Assembly (NCBI RefSeq): GCF_037975245.1 | Contig: NC_092562.1 | Coordinates: 11,726,001-11,790,000, forward strand | Source: Apostichopus japonicus | Taxonomy: Eukaryota; Echinodermata; Holothuroidea; Aspidochirotida; Stichopodidae | DNA length: 64,000 nucleotides | Direction of reading: 5' to 3' | Shown here: one piece after another, positions 1-63,995 of the stretch | How positions within the stretch are numbered: position 1 is the first letter of the stretch | How the letters are laid out: every line of letters starts with the position of its first letter | The notes under the pieces: model-generated | What the model was told of the DNA's origin: nothing | The model's database searches: none | Seen by the model: the letters and a program-made list of their open reading frames with translations, nothing else | Position numbers and translations under genes: made by a program

Positions 1-308
1 CTGTTTAACTTTTGGTATAATTGGTTCTAGTAGTAATGACTTATCGTTGCAGCAAATATTCTTATCAGCGACATATTCTGAGGGTTTATCTTACCTTTAC
101 TTTGGTGCCAAGGAACACGCATCTCTGTCTTAATGTCAATCTCATGGGCTTATGATTTTAAGAGTTTAGCAGTGGCTACCTTTATTTACTGAATCCCCTC
201 AGGCATAGCTAGTGAATCTAAGTTAATATTATAATATTTTGTTCTAAAAGAACAATGAAAACCTGATTGACATATATATATATTCATGGTATAAATATTA
301 CTTGTCAG

Positions 309-392
309 CCTATTATCACCATCGATGAGGTCCTTCCAGGAGGTGCAGCTGACAAAGATGGACGTCTTAACCCAGGAGATCAGATCTTAGCA
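309..392 (+). CDS. PDZ scaffold exon: middle of antepenultimate PDZ
   Basis: Acceptor cttgtcag ends at 308; donor gca/gtgagt begins at 393. The 28 codons contain the PDZ core pattern V-L-P-G-G-A-A-D-K-D-G-R-L-N-P-G-D-Q-I-L-A, and the frame runs directly into VNG at 646. Phase 0 at both ends. Confidence 0.8.
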
Positions 393-3300
393 GTGAGTCC
401 AGATTTGTCATTATTCCTGTGTATGTTACGTACTTGTATTAATAACAGCCCTTGTTTTCATGACAATTTTTGAATTCCACATTTAGTGCCCTAGCTTGAT
501 CTACATGTGACCTGCTTACATGTATAACATATTGGTACTTTCAAGTTCATTTAAAAAAAAAATGTTTTTAAATATTTCCATGCCTGTTTTGATACCTTAG
601 ATGTAACTACATTGGAGTGATCCAATCATTAATCTAATTTGTCAGGTTAATGGAGTACAACTGAACAATGTCACGCATGGTGAGGCTCTGCAGGTCTTTC
701 GTGACATTCCACCTCTGGTACCCATGATTGTATTTAGAGTGGAATCTGATGCCTCATCCACTGAAACCTGGGAAGAACTAATTATAGATCTAAGTAAGAG
801 AGAAGGACAGGGGCTGGGTCTCAGCATCGTAGGCAAGAAGTAAGTATTTCATGTTTAATGTTTTAACTGAAAGACAGGGTAGAGGTCTCAACATTGTATG
901 TGGGAAGTTAGTATTTCATGTTTAATGTAACTAAAGGACAGGGTAAAGGTCTCATCATTGTATGCAGGAGGTTAGTATTTCATGTTTAATGTAACCTAAA
1001 ACACATGGGAGTGGTCACATCATTGTATGTGTGAAGTTAGTATTTCATGTTTAATGCAACTAATAGGCAGGGGATAGGTCTCATCATTGTATGTGGGAAG
1101 TTAGTATTTCATGTTTAATGTAACTAAAGGACAGGGTAAAGGTCTCATCATTGTATGTGGGAAGTTAGTATTTCATGTTTAATGTAACTAAAGGACAGGT
1201 TAGAGGTCTCATCATTGTATGCAGGAGGTTAGTATTTCATATTTAATGAAACCTAAAAGACATGGGAGTGGTCACATCATTGTATGTGTGAAGTTAGTAT
1301 TTCATGTTTAATGCAACTAATAGGCAGGGGAGAGGTCTCATCATTGTATGTGGGAAGTTAGTATTTCATGTGTAATGTAATTAAAGGACAGGTTAGAGGT
1401 CTCATCATTGTATGTGGGAAGTTAGTATTTCATGTTTAATGTAACTGAAAGACATGGGAGGGGTCTCATCATTGTATGCGGGAAGTTAGTATTTCATGTT
1501 TAATGTAACTAAAGGACAGGTTAGAGGTCTCATCATTGTATGCAGGAGGTTTGTATTTCATGTTTAATGTAACCTAAAAGACATGGGAGTGGTCACATCA
1601 TTGTATGTGTGAAGTTAGTATTTCATGTTTAATGCAACTAATAGGCAGGGGAGAGGTCTCATCATTGTATGTGGGAAGTTAGTATTTCATGTGTAATGTA
1701 ACTAAAGGACAGGTTAGAGGTCTCATCACTGTAGGTGGGAAGTTAGTATTTCATGTTTAATGCAACTAGTAGGCAGGGGAGAGGTCTCAACACCTTATTC
1801 AAGAAGTTAGTATTTTATGTGTAGTGGCAGAGAAGGGTACTGGCTAGGTGTGCTTGTGAATTTTAATTTGTGGTCTTTAGCCTCACAAAAGTCATCTCTG
1901 TCACAGTGAAGTATGGAGCCCTTCATCTGTCACCGTCATTCATACCCAACTAGCCTTGTCCTAGTCAGTACTGGAGAAAATCTGAGGCTAGGAATCCTCA
2001 AGAAAGCCTCGTCTTTAGCTACCAGAGATGGGTTTACATTGTTTTGAGCAATTAGCCGCCAAATTTGTGATGAAAATATTTTGAATTTCAGGATGAAACC
2101 CCAGAGCCTCAGCAGCTTGTCTAGCTATGATCAATATCTGAGGAAAACTGGTGGCTTTCTCTCACAAACAAGACACAGTGTTCCCCCCACCCCCTCCCCC
2201 TCCCCCCAAAAAAAAAATTCACAATTTTGGTGAAAGAAGGGTCATTTACAACCTTTGGACTTGCCAAAGTTGCAAACATAGATGGCAGGTGCACAACACA
2301 AGGTTTCACTTCCCTACATAGGCAAGAAGTTAGTTTGTTTAATTGTAAGAGAAGGGCAAGGACTGCCTCTGAACATGCATTAAACTTCTTTTTTGTCTTC
2401 TTTTCTTTCTATTATTACTAATATCTTATGACCTCTTTGACCATTTGCAGTACTAAGTTTGATGCAAGTCTTCTCTGAAGTTTCCTAATGAACATCACTT
2501 GATTGTTGCCTTCTTCTCTCTCTTCAAGGGATGACCGAGGTGTGTTCATATCAGATATTGTCATAGGTGGGACTGCATTCAGGGACGGCAGGCTCAGGAG
2601 AGGAGATCGTCTACTAGCGATCGACGATCAGGATGTGGTCAACGCCAGCAAGGACCAGGTGGCTCCCATGCTAAGGGTAAGATATATCATAATGTTCATG
2701 AGCAATAAACAAGCAGAAAGAGTTAAATATTTTATCATGATAGAATAAGGTCTTGTCAGAAGGTATTTGTGATTTTTGTGGTTGACTGAGGATTAAATAC
2801 GTTAACCTAAATGGAGCCAAAAGAGAGGATGGAAACATGGAATATGTAGTTGGTTCAACTGGAATGTTGCCATAATCTCTTGGGATCTTTCAAGCTAAAT
2901 GACTCACTAGCTAATCTCTTAATCTGGCTAGCTAATCTCTTAATTGCACTGTCTAATCTGGCTAGCTAATATCGTAGCTGCACTGTCTAATCTAGCTAGC
3001 TAATCTTGTATCTGCACTGTCCAAAGTAAAGTCAAGCTATTTGACTTTGAACTAGTATGTGTACTTAAGGATAGATGTTTCATTTACATGTGAAATAATG
3101 TTCAGAAGTGGATCATAACTCAATCGTTTACTTCCTGATATTTCTGTCAGTGTGTTTAACCTAGTGCTTGTTGTTTGTTATTCAGAGTGCAGTTGGTACT
3201 GTAGTACTGAAGGTGGGCAGACTTACGGCAGATGCAGCTGCAGAAGCACTAACAGGAGTGAGCCCTCTATTGGACGAAGCTGGAACCCAGAAAGAAGGTA

Positions 3301-6215
3301 CTAGTTAAAAACAAAAAGACTTGGGTTAACAGCGCTGTGTTAATGTTAAACTGATTCTTTATATGTCACAGTGGTATCCACAATATATACAAACGATACA
3401 AACCTATACAAACCACATATACCAAACCATATATATACCATATATACAAAACCATACATACAAACTATGACCTTGGTCGTTGTAATGTTTTTTAATGCGA
3501 TGTGAAATGATAACCTGTGGTCGAGTCTAATAGCAAATATCACATGTTGAACCAAGACATTATCAACATGAGTTAGATGTCATTGTTGGGAATGTTAAAT
3601 TATCTATTATTCCAAGAGCAGACTAAATTAATAAATCTTTAAGATAAGTTAACAGTCTTAGAGACTGGGTAACAGATGAATTTGTAGTATTCATTGTGTT
3701 TCTGTAAAATGTTCTAATATGAAGGGTTTTTATTATTGTTATTATCATGTATCACATATTGTGTCTTGGTCATTTTTCTTGTGGGATCTCTCTTTATAAC
3801 TCTTAGAGTCATTACTCTCGGAATTGATGAATGACCCTCAGCTTGACCCTGCTGGAGGAGAGTCAGGTTACAGCCAGGATGAGGAAGAGGAGGAAGAGGA
3901 AGTCCATGACCCAGGGTAGGTACATCAGAGGATGGTATAGTTCATATTAAAAATAGGGAATCACCCAGGGTAGGTACATCAGAGGATGGTATAGGTCATT
4001 AACAATAGGGAATCACCCAGGGTAGGTACATCAGAGGATGGTATAGTTCATATTAACAATAGGGAATCACCCAGGGTAGGTACATCAGAGGATGGTATAG
4101 TTCATATTAACAATAGGGAATCACCCAGGGTAGGTACATCAGAGGATGGTATAGGTCATATTAACAATAGGGAATCACCCAGGGTAGGTACATCAGAGGA
4201 TGGTATAGGTCATATTAACAATAGGGAATCACCCAGGATAGGTACATCAGAGGATGGTATAGGTCATATTAACAATAGGGAATCACCCAGGGTAGGTACA
4301 TCAGAGGATGGTATAGGTCATATTAACAATAGGGAATCACCCAGGGTAGGTACATCAGAGGATGGTATAGGTCATATTAACAATAGGGAATCACCCAGGG
4401 TAGCTACATCAGAGGATGGTATAGGTCATATTCACAATAGGGAATCACCCAGGGTAGGTACATCAGAGGATGGTATAGGTCATATTAACAATATGGAATC
4501 ACCCAGGGTAGGTACATCAGAGGATGGTATAGGTCATATTAACAATAGGGAATCACCCAGGGTAGGTACATCAGAGGATGGTATAGGTCATTAACAATAG
4601 GGAATCACCCAGGGTAGGTACATCAGAGGATGGTATAGTTCATATTAACAATAGGGAATCACCCAGGGTAGGTACATCAGAGGATGGTATAGTTCATATT
4701 AACAATAGGGAATCACCCAGGGTAGGTACATCAGAGGATGGTATAGTTCATATTAACAATAGGGAATCACCCAGGGTACTGCGTAGGTACATCAGAGGAT
4801 GGTATAGTTCATATTAACAATAGGGAATCACCCAGGGTAGGTACATCAGAGGATGGTATAGTTCATATTAAAAATAGGGAATCACCCAGGGTAGGTACAT
4901 CAGAGGATGGTATAGTTCATATTAACAATAGGGAATCACCCAGGGTACTGTAGGTACATCAGAGGATGGTATAGTTCATATTAACAATAGGGAATCACTC
5001 AGGGTAGGTACATCAGAGGATGGTATAGGTCATATTAACAATAGGGAATCACCCAGGGTAGGTACATCAGAGGATGGTATAGTTCATATTAACAATAGGG
5101 ACTCACCCAGGGTAGGTACATCAGAGGATGGTATAGTTCATATTAACAATAGGGAATCACCCAGGGTAGGTACATCAGAGGATGGTATAGGTCATATTAG
5201 CAATAGGGAATCACCCAGGGTAGGTACATCAGAGGATGGTATAGTTCATATTAACAATAGGGAATCACCCAGGGTAGGTACATCAGAGGATGTATAGGTC
5301 ATATTAACAATAGGGAATCTCCCAGGGTAGGTACATCAGAGGATGGTATAGTTCATATTAACAATAGGGACTCACCCTTGATCCAACTATGCACTCTTCT
5401 ACAAAGTATTCCATCCAAATTCACTAAAGCTATGATCAGTAATCTGTAGTCAAGGCTTTTTAAATCTATAAACCATTCTACTCTCCTACATGAATGGTCA
5501 GAACCAACTGGCATAGACTTTAAACTTAACACAGGCTTATGATCAGTAATGATGGTACATTCATCAGATAACAAATAGCGTTTAAAACTGGCACAACTGA
5601 CTTAATAATAGACCAACAGTTCATTGTCATAAGTGGACCATTTCCTTTCATTAGGTGGCAAGTTATAACTTGCATTTAGCTATTACTCTCTCAAACCAGG
5701 TTTGGTAGTCGAGTCTTTAATTTTATGACGAATTAGATTTGTTCTACCATGATTTTAACCACCACTACTAAAATCTTATCTATATTTTTCGAACAATGCT
5801 GCCACATTTTTACTTTTGTTCCGAAGATCAGAATCTGTAGAGTTGATATCAGGCCTTCACCTTGTTTTGAGGAATCATGTAGCCACAATATTACACTCTG
5901 AATTTGTATTAGTGACCGTTTCATTTATTCATGGTCCTTTTCAGAGCACCGATTCAAACAGTGGTCCTGGACCGAGGTCCCGATGGACTAGGCTTCAGTA
6001 TTGTCGGGGGTTTTGGTAGCCCCCATGGAAACCTCCCAATCTACATAAAGACAGTCTTCGATCGAGGGGCCGCTGCCCAGAGCGGAGTCTTAAAACGAGG
6101 CGACCAAATTGTTGAAGTTAACGGCAAGAACTTATCAGGTGTTAGTCACAAGGAAGCTGTGAGTGTCTTGAAACAAGTCACTGGAAGAGTTGAACTGAAA
6201 GTCATTTCCCGTTAA
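309..6215 (+). CDS. MPDZ/PATJ: Multi-PDZ scaffold protein, MPDZ/PATJ family, last six coding exons
   Basis: Join 309-392, 646-839, 2529-2676, 3186-3297, 3807-3915, 5945-6215. The sum is 918 bases, an open frame of 305 codons plus TAA, and every junction is GT-AG with matching phase. It encodes the C-terminal half of one PDZ domain, a complete second PDZ (GLGLSIVGKK carboxylate-binding loop), an acidic linker (run of seven Glu after a Gln-Asp) and a complete last PDZ (GLGFSIVGG loop). Proteins of this family are cytoplasmic scaffolds at apical junctions, binding C-termini of membrane proteins and, through an N-terminal L27 domain, PALS1. Domain order and the last PDZ (RGPDGLGFSIVGG, then LPIYIKTVF) match my recollection of the MPDZ and PATJ C-terminus. 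The 5' part lies upstream of the window. Invertebrates usually have one gene for the vertebrate MPDZ/PATJ pair, so I do not choose between the symbols. Confidence 0.85.
646..839 (+). CDS. PDZ scaffold exon: end of one PDZ and start of the next
   Basis: Acceptor tttgtcag ends at 645; donor aa/gtaagt begins at 840. It encodes VNGVQLNNVTHGEAL, which finishes the first PDZ, a short linker, and the first strand and GLGLSIVGK loop of the second PDZ. The exon's last ~30 bases plus the start of the intron are the template of the minisatellite that follows. Confidence 0.85.
832..1830. repeat. 64-bp minisatellite seeded on an exon/intron boundary
   Basis: About 16 tandem units, with the phrase gtatttcatg recurring at 844, 911, 975, 1040, 1104, 1168, 1232 and so on to a degenerate copy at 1810. 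Each unit matches the end of the 646-839 exon (ggacagg..ggtctca.cat.gta) joined to the start of its intron (aagtaagtatttcatgtttaatg). In the copies the donor GTAAGT is mostly GTTAGT. Variant units (gcaggaggtt; tgtgtgaag) recur in order, so blocks of several units were copied together. A more decayed copy lies at about 2320-2360. Confidence 0.9.
2180..2218. repeat. C-rich/A-rich low-complexity tract
   Basis: ccccccaccccctccccctcccccc followed by a run of A. It is a simple homopurine-homopyrimidine tract within the intron. Confidence 0.8.
2529..2676 (+). CDS. PDZ scaffold exon: core of penultimate PDZ
   Basis: Acceptor ctcttcaag ends at 2528; donor agg/gtaaga begins at 2677. It continues the GLGF-loop exon in frame (KDDRGVFISDIV) and encodes the remaining core, including GRLRRGDRLLAI. 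Phase 2 in, phase 0 out. Confidence 0.85.
2895..3025. repeat. Short degenerate tandem repeat (gctagctaatct unit)
   Basis: About three to four copies of a ~37-bp unit containing ctggctagctaatctcttaa and tgcactgtctaatct, inside the intron between the 2529-2676 and 3186-3297 exons. Confidence 0.65.
3186..3297 (+). CDS. PDZ scaffold exon: end of penultimate PDZ and linker
   Basis: Acceptor gttattcag ends at 3185; donor gaag/gtacta begins at 3298. It encodes the last PDZ strand (GTVVLKVGRL) and an Ala-rich linker. Phase 0 in, phase 1 out. Confidence 0.8.
3807..3915 (+). CDS. PDZ scaffold exon: acidic linker
   Basis: Acceptor aactcttag ends at 3806; donor ccagg/gtaggt begins at 3916. The 36-residue linker is rich in Glu and Asp and ends VHDPG. 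Phase 1 in, phase 2 out. Its last bases and donor are the template of the 54-bp minisatellite in the next intron. Confidence 0.8.
3909..5388. repeat. 54-bp minisatellite, about 27 copies, each carrying a copy of the exon donor
   Basis: Unit: cccagggtaggtacatcaga followed by a ggatggtatagttcatatta-like part and an acaatagggaatca-like part. The first unit is the exon end and donor itself (gacccagg/gtaggt at 3908-3921). I count 27 occurrences of the cccaggg-type junction between 3911 and 5325, nearly all keeping CAGG/GTAGGT. Exceptions include a G-to-A copy near 4235 (aggatagg) and one near 4397 (gtagct). Two copies carry a few extra bases (near 4780 and 4945). Confidence 0.92.
5395..5662 (-). 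pseudogene. Ty3/gypsy pol (RNase H) fragment, decayed
   Basis: Read on the minus strand, this stretch shows WSTYDNELL, then FKRYLLSD, then IITDHKPVLSL, then RRVEWFIDL and LDYRL. These follow the RNase H order of Ty3/gypsy polymerases (acidic Glu in the ELL helix, TDHKP with its catalytic Asp, then a YDY strand). One in-frame stop interrupts it and the end is degraded. No LTR or other pol part is nearby, so this is an old 5'-truncated fragment. It is unrelated in sequence detail to the full-length element at 17155-24540. Confidence 0.7.
5945..6215 (+). CDS. PDZ scaffold terminal exon: last PDZ domain and stop
   Basis: Acceptor tccttttcag ends at 5944. One exon encodes the whole final PDZ: PIQTVVLDRGPDGLGFSIVGG, a GSPHG loop, RGDQIVEVNG, HKEAV helix and a last strand VELKVISR followed directly by TAA (6213-6215). 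The protein therefore ends at the PDZ, as MPDZ/PATJ proteins do. Confidence 0.9.
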
Positions 6216-7215
6216 AAGTCACAATTCAGCCAGCCATTAGCTGGATATTTTATCGTATTCATTATTTTTACTATAGTTTACATGTAAATTTCATTTTCTT
6301 TTTAAATTTCATTAAATTTCAATTAAATTTTTTTTTTAATCATTTTTAATTTTTGCTCACCATAATAGTGGAGAGATATTCAAATCACCTTTTTTTTAAT
6401 GTTCTGTAAAGAGAATTTGTATTCAAAATGATATATGTACTCTGCTAGCATAATAAGATTCTAGGATGTAATTCAGACATAGAAAAACCACTCTAGTCTG
6501 TTAAGAAAAGTAGCACAAATATTTAAAGTCTGATGGTATCGAAGCCACAGGTCGCATCTAAAGTCAGACAACTAGTTTTTCTTTTATTGCTGACATATTT
6601 CTATGAAAGTTTTCTTTAAGAGTTCACTCATCAACTTGTACTCTGAATTTTTAAAATTGAAAAGTACACCGGTTTAGATTGAACCATTTTATATATTTAC
6701 TCTCACCTTAACCTAAATTCAAGCATTTTACGTTTGTCAATTTTCTTAAAACACTACCAATCCAACTAAAACAGCAAAAACTGCTTGTGAGCCCTGTGTG
6801 TACTTTTTTTAAAAATTTTTCTTGGTAAATTGTTTTTCAATGATTCAACATGAGAGAAATTTCAATATTCATTTTAGCTCCAGATTTTGTTCTTACTTTT
6901 AAATTTTAATTGTTTATCTTAGACAATAGTAAATTTTCTTTCAAAAGTTTTGTTTTCTTTTTAACTATACAAATTAAAACCACATTTCAATTTAATTTCC
7001 ATCAGGTTACATTCCAAACACAGTTTCAAATCTAATTAGGAGTGATTAGTATATATACATTTAATGCAAGATTTGATCTTCTTTGGCAGTCTATTTAACC
7101 TTGGACTCAAAATCTAGTATTCAAACCGAGGTCGCATTCCTTTGTGAGGTCACTCAAGTAATGTTGGAGGGTCGCCAAAAGTTCAGGAGCAATAAAGGCA
7201 GATGTTTGTCGGAAA
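6216..7215 (+). other. Probable 3' UTR of the PDZ gene, with a polyadenylation signal
   Basis: AT-rich, T-tract-rich sequence without coding potential follows the stop codon. A canonical AATAAA is at 7191-7196, followed by a T/GT-rich stretch (gatgtttgtc) where cleavage factors would bind. A second AATAAA near 8820 is an alternative. Transcript ends are inferred. Confidence 0.45.
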
Positions 7216-9690
7216 AAAAAGTGTGAAATCTTGAACATACATTACTTCCAAAGTTGAAAAATATAACACCATTTTGCAACTAAGCATACGTAATCATGTA
7301 AAATGTCTCAAGGGAAGGGATTGCTTCCTCTGGCCAAAAAATCTATCACTGAAGGGTCATCAAGATGATGAAATTGAAACTTGGTGTCAACAAGGAAAGA
7401 ACTGTTTAAATACCAGGAACCGCAGTGACACAGTAGTGATTCAAGTATGCTGAAAATAATTGTAGAAATTGAAACTCGGTGTCACAAAGGAAACAAATTT
7501 AAATACCTGGGACCGTACAGTATTGATTCAAGTATGCTGAAAATAATTGTAAACTGTTGCAGTAGTGGATATTGAAGCTTTTATAGAGACACATATTTTC
7601 GGCCATAAAACTATAGTATACTCATTTAATACCTGTCTTATCAAAATTGTTTTGTTAAATTGTCATTTTACACCAGCCTGTCTTTCTTTTAATGATTCAA
7701 TCTGTAAACCTGCCTGCTTTTGCTTGCTTTTAATAATAATATATGACATAATTCCTACATCTGCTACTTAGAATTTAAGGATAAAAGGAGCAGGGGTGTA
7801 TTAGTTTGATGGATAATTTACAATGAATTCACTATAAAGACCTTTTAAGCTTATTTAAACGACCCACTAAACCTTTTCAATTTCATTGAACGTTTGATTG
7901 ACAGGTTTTGATGCTCAGTTGTTAATGTTGGTTTGTTTTTGTTTTCAATCGTGACTATTTCTGTTTGAGTTATGAACTTATCTGCTGGTATGAGACATTA
8001 CTTTGATTAGAAAATTTACCTCGCCAAGGTCTCAGGTCTGTCTGATATAAAAGTAAAAACACCAGATCGTATTTTCTAACAAATGCAACGGTGTAATTTC
8101 CTCTACAGAACAACCTCCCACAAATGAGGTTAACAGACATGTCTCTTCAACCCAAAATTTGGCCAAATCTGCATGTTTTCTATCAATTTCATACCAGCAA
8201 TCAATACAGTTATGGCTATTGAAATCAGTCCAGCACAACAGCTATCATGTAGACTTGTGTTGAAAAAAAAAAATGATTTGAAATGTTAAGAATTAACTAC
8301 TAGTCATATTATCCTTGTATCAACTTGGGCCTTAAAACCACAGGCATGAGTGATTTCAGTTGTGCAGATGACAAAGGGCATTGTGTGATTAGTGTTAACT
8401 TTCTTAGGTCCTATGCATGGATTACCAGTGAAAAATAAATGGTGACACTGTTGGCAACAATCTTGCTTCAAAGACCGTCTCTCTTTCATGGCATATCATT
8501 CACACTAACACATACCTGGTGTGAGGTTAAATTTGCTAACCACGCTTGCAAGTTATTCTTGAATGATAACGTGAGCTGTCTGACACACTTAACTGCCTTT
8601 TATCAATCAAGTGTCTTAAAAGACAAATATTTTATTCATGGTGCTGTAAATGAGCAGGTGTTAACTTTATGATGTAATTGTGTAGAGAATTTCAAGTCGT
8701 GAATGAAATAGTTGATCTAGGGTTGGTCACCGCCATATTAAGATTTTAGTGATCATGTATCTCGCTATATGACCCATCTGTGAAACTCTGCAGTTACTGA
8801 ATTCCATAACATGTCTCAAAAATAAAGTGAAATGTTATATACTTTATATCTATTTTGTTATTATTTGCAAACATTGAACTATTGTCTTAAAGACTATCAA
8901 AGAAGAATAACAAAGTTTTAAAGTATCAAAGTTTCAGCATTCCTTCCTGAGAAGCATTCCTTGGTTTGAAGATAATAGTAATCATGATGGTGTTAGTGTG
9001 TGTTCATGTCCGTTTGTTTTGCTATCTGACCGAGGACTTGCACAAAAGAATTTCAGGTCCTCGGTTGTGATTTCTAAAGAATCACCACGTCCTCGGAGGA
9101 ATTCTATTGTATGGGGTATTGTTAAGGTTAGGGTACGTGGATTTGAACAATGGAACATACAATAGGGTCGTCGTTCTGAATGTAATACAAACATGCGTGT
9201 TTGCATGTGTGTAAGTTAGATCCTTTAAAAACAAGATAACTGAAAAAAATGTACTGATGGCTGAAGGCAATGTCTGGTATGTGGCTTTGTCTCAGAGAAT
9301 GTAAAGAACCCTATTGAAAATGGTGGTAAATTATTGCACGTCATCATGATTACATTTAAGTTCAAAAATTGAAAAAACTAAAAAAGAAGAAGCAATTTAT
9401 CTGTGTTTAACCAACACTTTAATACAGAGAGTGCTGTTGACAATCATCACTGTGTGTGTTACAACACTGTTATTCCTTTTACAGTCTTAATAACATAATT
9501 ATAAGCTCCTTAATTAGTATTATGTAGAGTAATCTATCTGTAAAGCATATATACACACAGTTGCTAAATGTCAAGTACATTCTGAAATTCAGCGGATAAA
9601 TTGTGTCCATTCTTACATTTGGAAAGAATATTTAAATATGACATTTAAGAACAAGAATGGCTAGGTGATATTAACAGTAACTCTCAAGCA
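7216..9690. other. Intergenic sequence, no gene recognised
   Basis: I see only short, low-quality open frames on both strands and AT-rich DNA. A small hairpin-rich patch at about 9029-9130 (ccgaggac and gtcctcgg inverted, then gtgatttctaaagaatcac) looks like the remnant of a small mobile element, but no boundaries can be set. Confidence 0.5.
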
Positions 9691-9739
9691 AAGTTTATAG
9701 AAGGTACAGAGAAAAACTTGAGTTTGCAACTTATGTGAC

Positions 9740-10040
9740 TAATTTAAATTTCCCCCAAATTCCTCTATGTGAATAGTGATCTCCCAATTGTACAAGGAAG
9801 GTTCACAAACATTGATTTCCATGAAAGATTTGTGTGACTTATGTGACCAAAATTCCGTAGGAGAAGAATTTCCTTACATTTTTTACTGTCCTTTTCAGTC
9901 AATAGGATTGAGTTCTTTAAACCATATTTTCGGAAAAGACCCAGTTCTATTAAAATAAAACATTTGTTTAAATCATCAGATAAAAATGTCCTTGTAAATC
10001 GAAATGAATTTTGTAGTAAAATTCTAAAAACTTTTGTCTC
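9740..10040 (+). pseudogene. Non-LTR retrotransposon (LINE) 3' end, decayed
   Basis: Pieces in different + frames give LPIVQGRFTNID, then LCDLCDQNSVGEEFPYIFYC, then RKRPSSIKIKHLFKSSDKNV. This is the order seen at the C-terminus of several LINE polymerases: a LPI..GR..NI segment, a Cys-x2-Cys...His/Cys zinc-like motif (here C-x2-C and YC), then a basic tail. Stops and at least one frameshift separate the pieces. No target duplication or poly(A) tail was identified. Confidence 0.55.
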
Positions 10041-11138
10041 TTAAGGAAGTTTGTTTCTCTTAACAGTCTCTGGTGCCATGTACACTTGAGACTTTCCCAA
10101 AGTCTGAGTTATTACAAATTAGTGGACTAACTATACATACGTGGAATTCAAATTGAAGTTGAATTGATATGATGTCGTTAACGATATTGTTCCATGAACA
10201 GAGAATATGGTGATCACTTTTCAAAATTTAGTTGCCCCATACATTGCTATACCAATTTCTCATGGTTTTCCTAAATTAGAAATTGGACGAATTTTTGGAT
10301 AATCATTGGACACAGCATTTGAAGGATTATAGGTCTGACCATTAGTGACAGCAGTAAGTGACTTGAGGCGTGTAACTAATAACTCCATATATCCTGTCAA
10401 AGCATGATACAAATGCCCATTTAGAAAATTCAGAAAAGTATTGAAAAGATATTCTGATAGCTGAAGTTTATTATTTGACAATATTGCTTGGGATTTGTTG
10501 TTGCATCTTTAGGTGAAAACCACATCCTAATAGCATTGCATAGTGTTGTGATCCCCCAAAAAGTTGAATGTTGATTTCAGTGATTCATTACAAAAGTTGA
10601 CCTGCATTTTTAATTGATTGGGAGCTAATGTTGACCATTAATTGTAAACTGTGCCGTTTTTTAGGGTAATCTTTGCAACAGGCCTTTCATATTCTTCTAG
10701 GTAAACTTGGGGTAAAGGGCTTCATTAGCTGTTCTTTCATTTATTTGCCAGATTTCCTTAGACAATAGAGGTCAATAGAGGTCAGTAGAGGTCAGTAGAG
10801 GTCAGTCCAACTGGCAATGTTATTATGTTCATGTCCAAATTTGAGCAGCAACATGCAAATTCAAGAGGTAAAAGTGATCGATACAAGTTGCTAAAAAAAA
10901 GGAGCTACCATGCACGTACCCTTGTACTCAAAAGTCAAAACGGTTTACTCGATCAACTGAAATGCCTTTAACCAGCCTAGAAACGTTTCTCAAAAATTCT
11001 TCTATTTGCTGACCCTAATAGATCAAAGTGCAATGATAGAGTGCTAAAATGGTGCTCAGAGAAACTGAATCTATATATTCCAAAGAATTTCTCTCAAATT
11101 TGATTCAATCGAACTTGCAGTCTGCATTTTGTATTTGT
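10041..11138. other. Intergenic sequence upstream of the HYR gene
   Basis: No gene is seen. A 10-bp tandem repeat (agaggtcagt-like, four copies) lies at about 10767-10805. The remainder is ordinary AT-rich sequence. Confidence 0.5.
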
Positions 11139-11260
11139 TGTCACGTGACACAACTTTACACCACCTTTGTGTATTTCACAATAAACTGACAACCCGTAGA
11201 GGCGTTGAAGCATGACTTATAAAGGTCAAATTGAATTCACATTCTTATTCAGTTTGAACT
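11139..11260 (+). promoter_or_regulatory. Core promoter of the HYR gene: E-box palindrome, TATA box, initiator
   Basis: A 12-bp perfect palindrome TGTCACGTGACA (11139-11150) contains a CACGTG E-box. TATAAAG is at 11218-11224 and an initiator-type TCAGTT with its A at 11251, 33 bases downstream of the TATA start, the spacing expected of a TATA/Inr promoter. The predicted leader runs 213 bases to the ATG at 11464. It contains a five-codon upstream ORF (11268-11285). Sequence-only inference. Confidence 0.5.
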
Positions 11261-11359
11261 TCCTTAAATGGAGTTGACGAGTTAAGTGCAAGAACGACGG
11301 AAAAAAAGTAGTCGGACAAGTTACGTTTCTTATCACAAATATTATCGTTGCAGACGACA

Positions 11360-11435
11360 GGTAGACGACAGACTTACAGACGAACGTACTGCATACGCAC
11401 TGCAGACGACAGACGCACTGCAGACGACAGACGTT
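11360..11435. repeat. Short tandem repeats in the 5' leader (gcactgcagacgacaga unit)
   Basis: Degenerate copies of cagacgacag, two of them as a 17-bp unit, fill the predicted 5' UTR just before the start codon. Confidence 0.65.
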
Positions 11436-11463
11436 GAGAAGTAAAACGCCTACTTACGGTATC

Positions 11464-63995
<52,532 letters not shown>

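Noticed and set aside
3909-5388. CRISPR array
   Set aside because: Units are head-to-tail with no unique spacers, in an animal intron, so it is a minisatellite.
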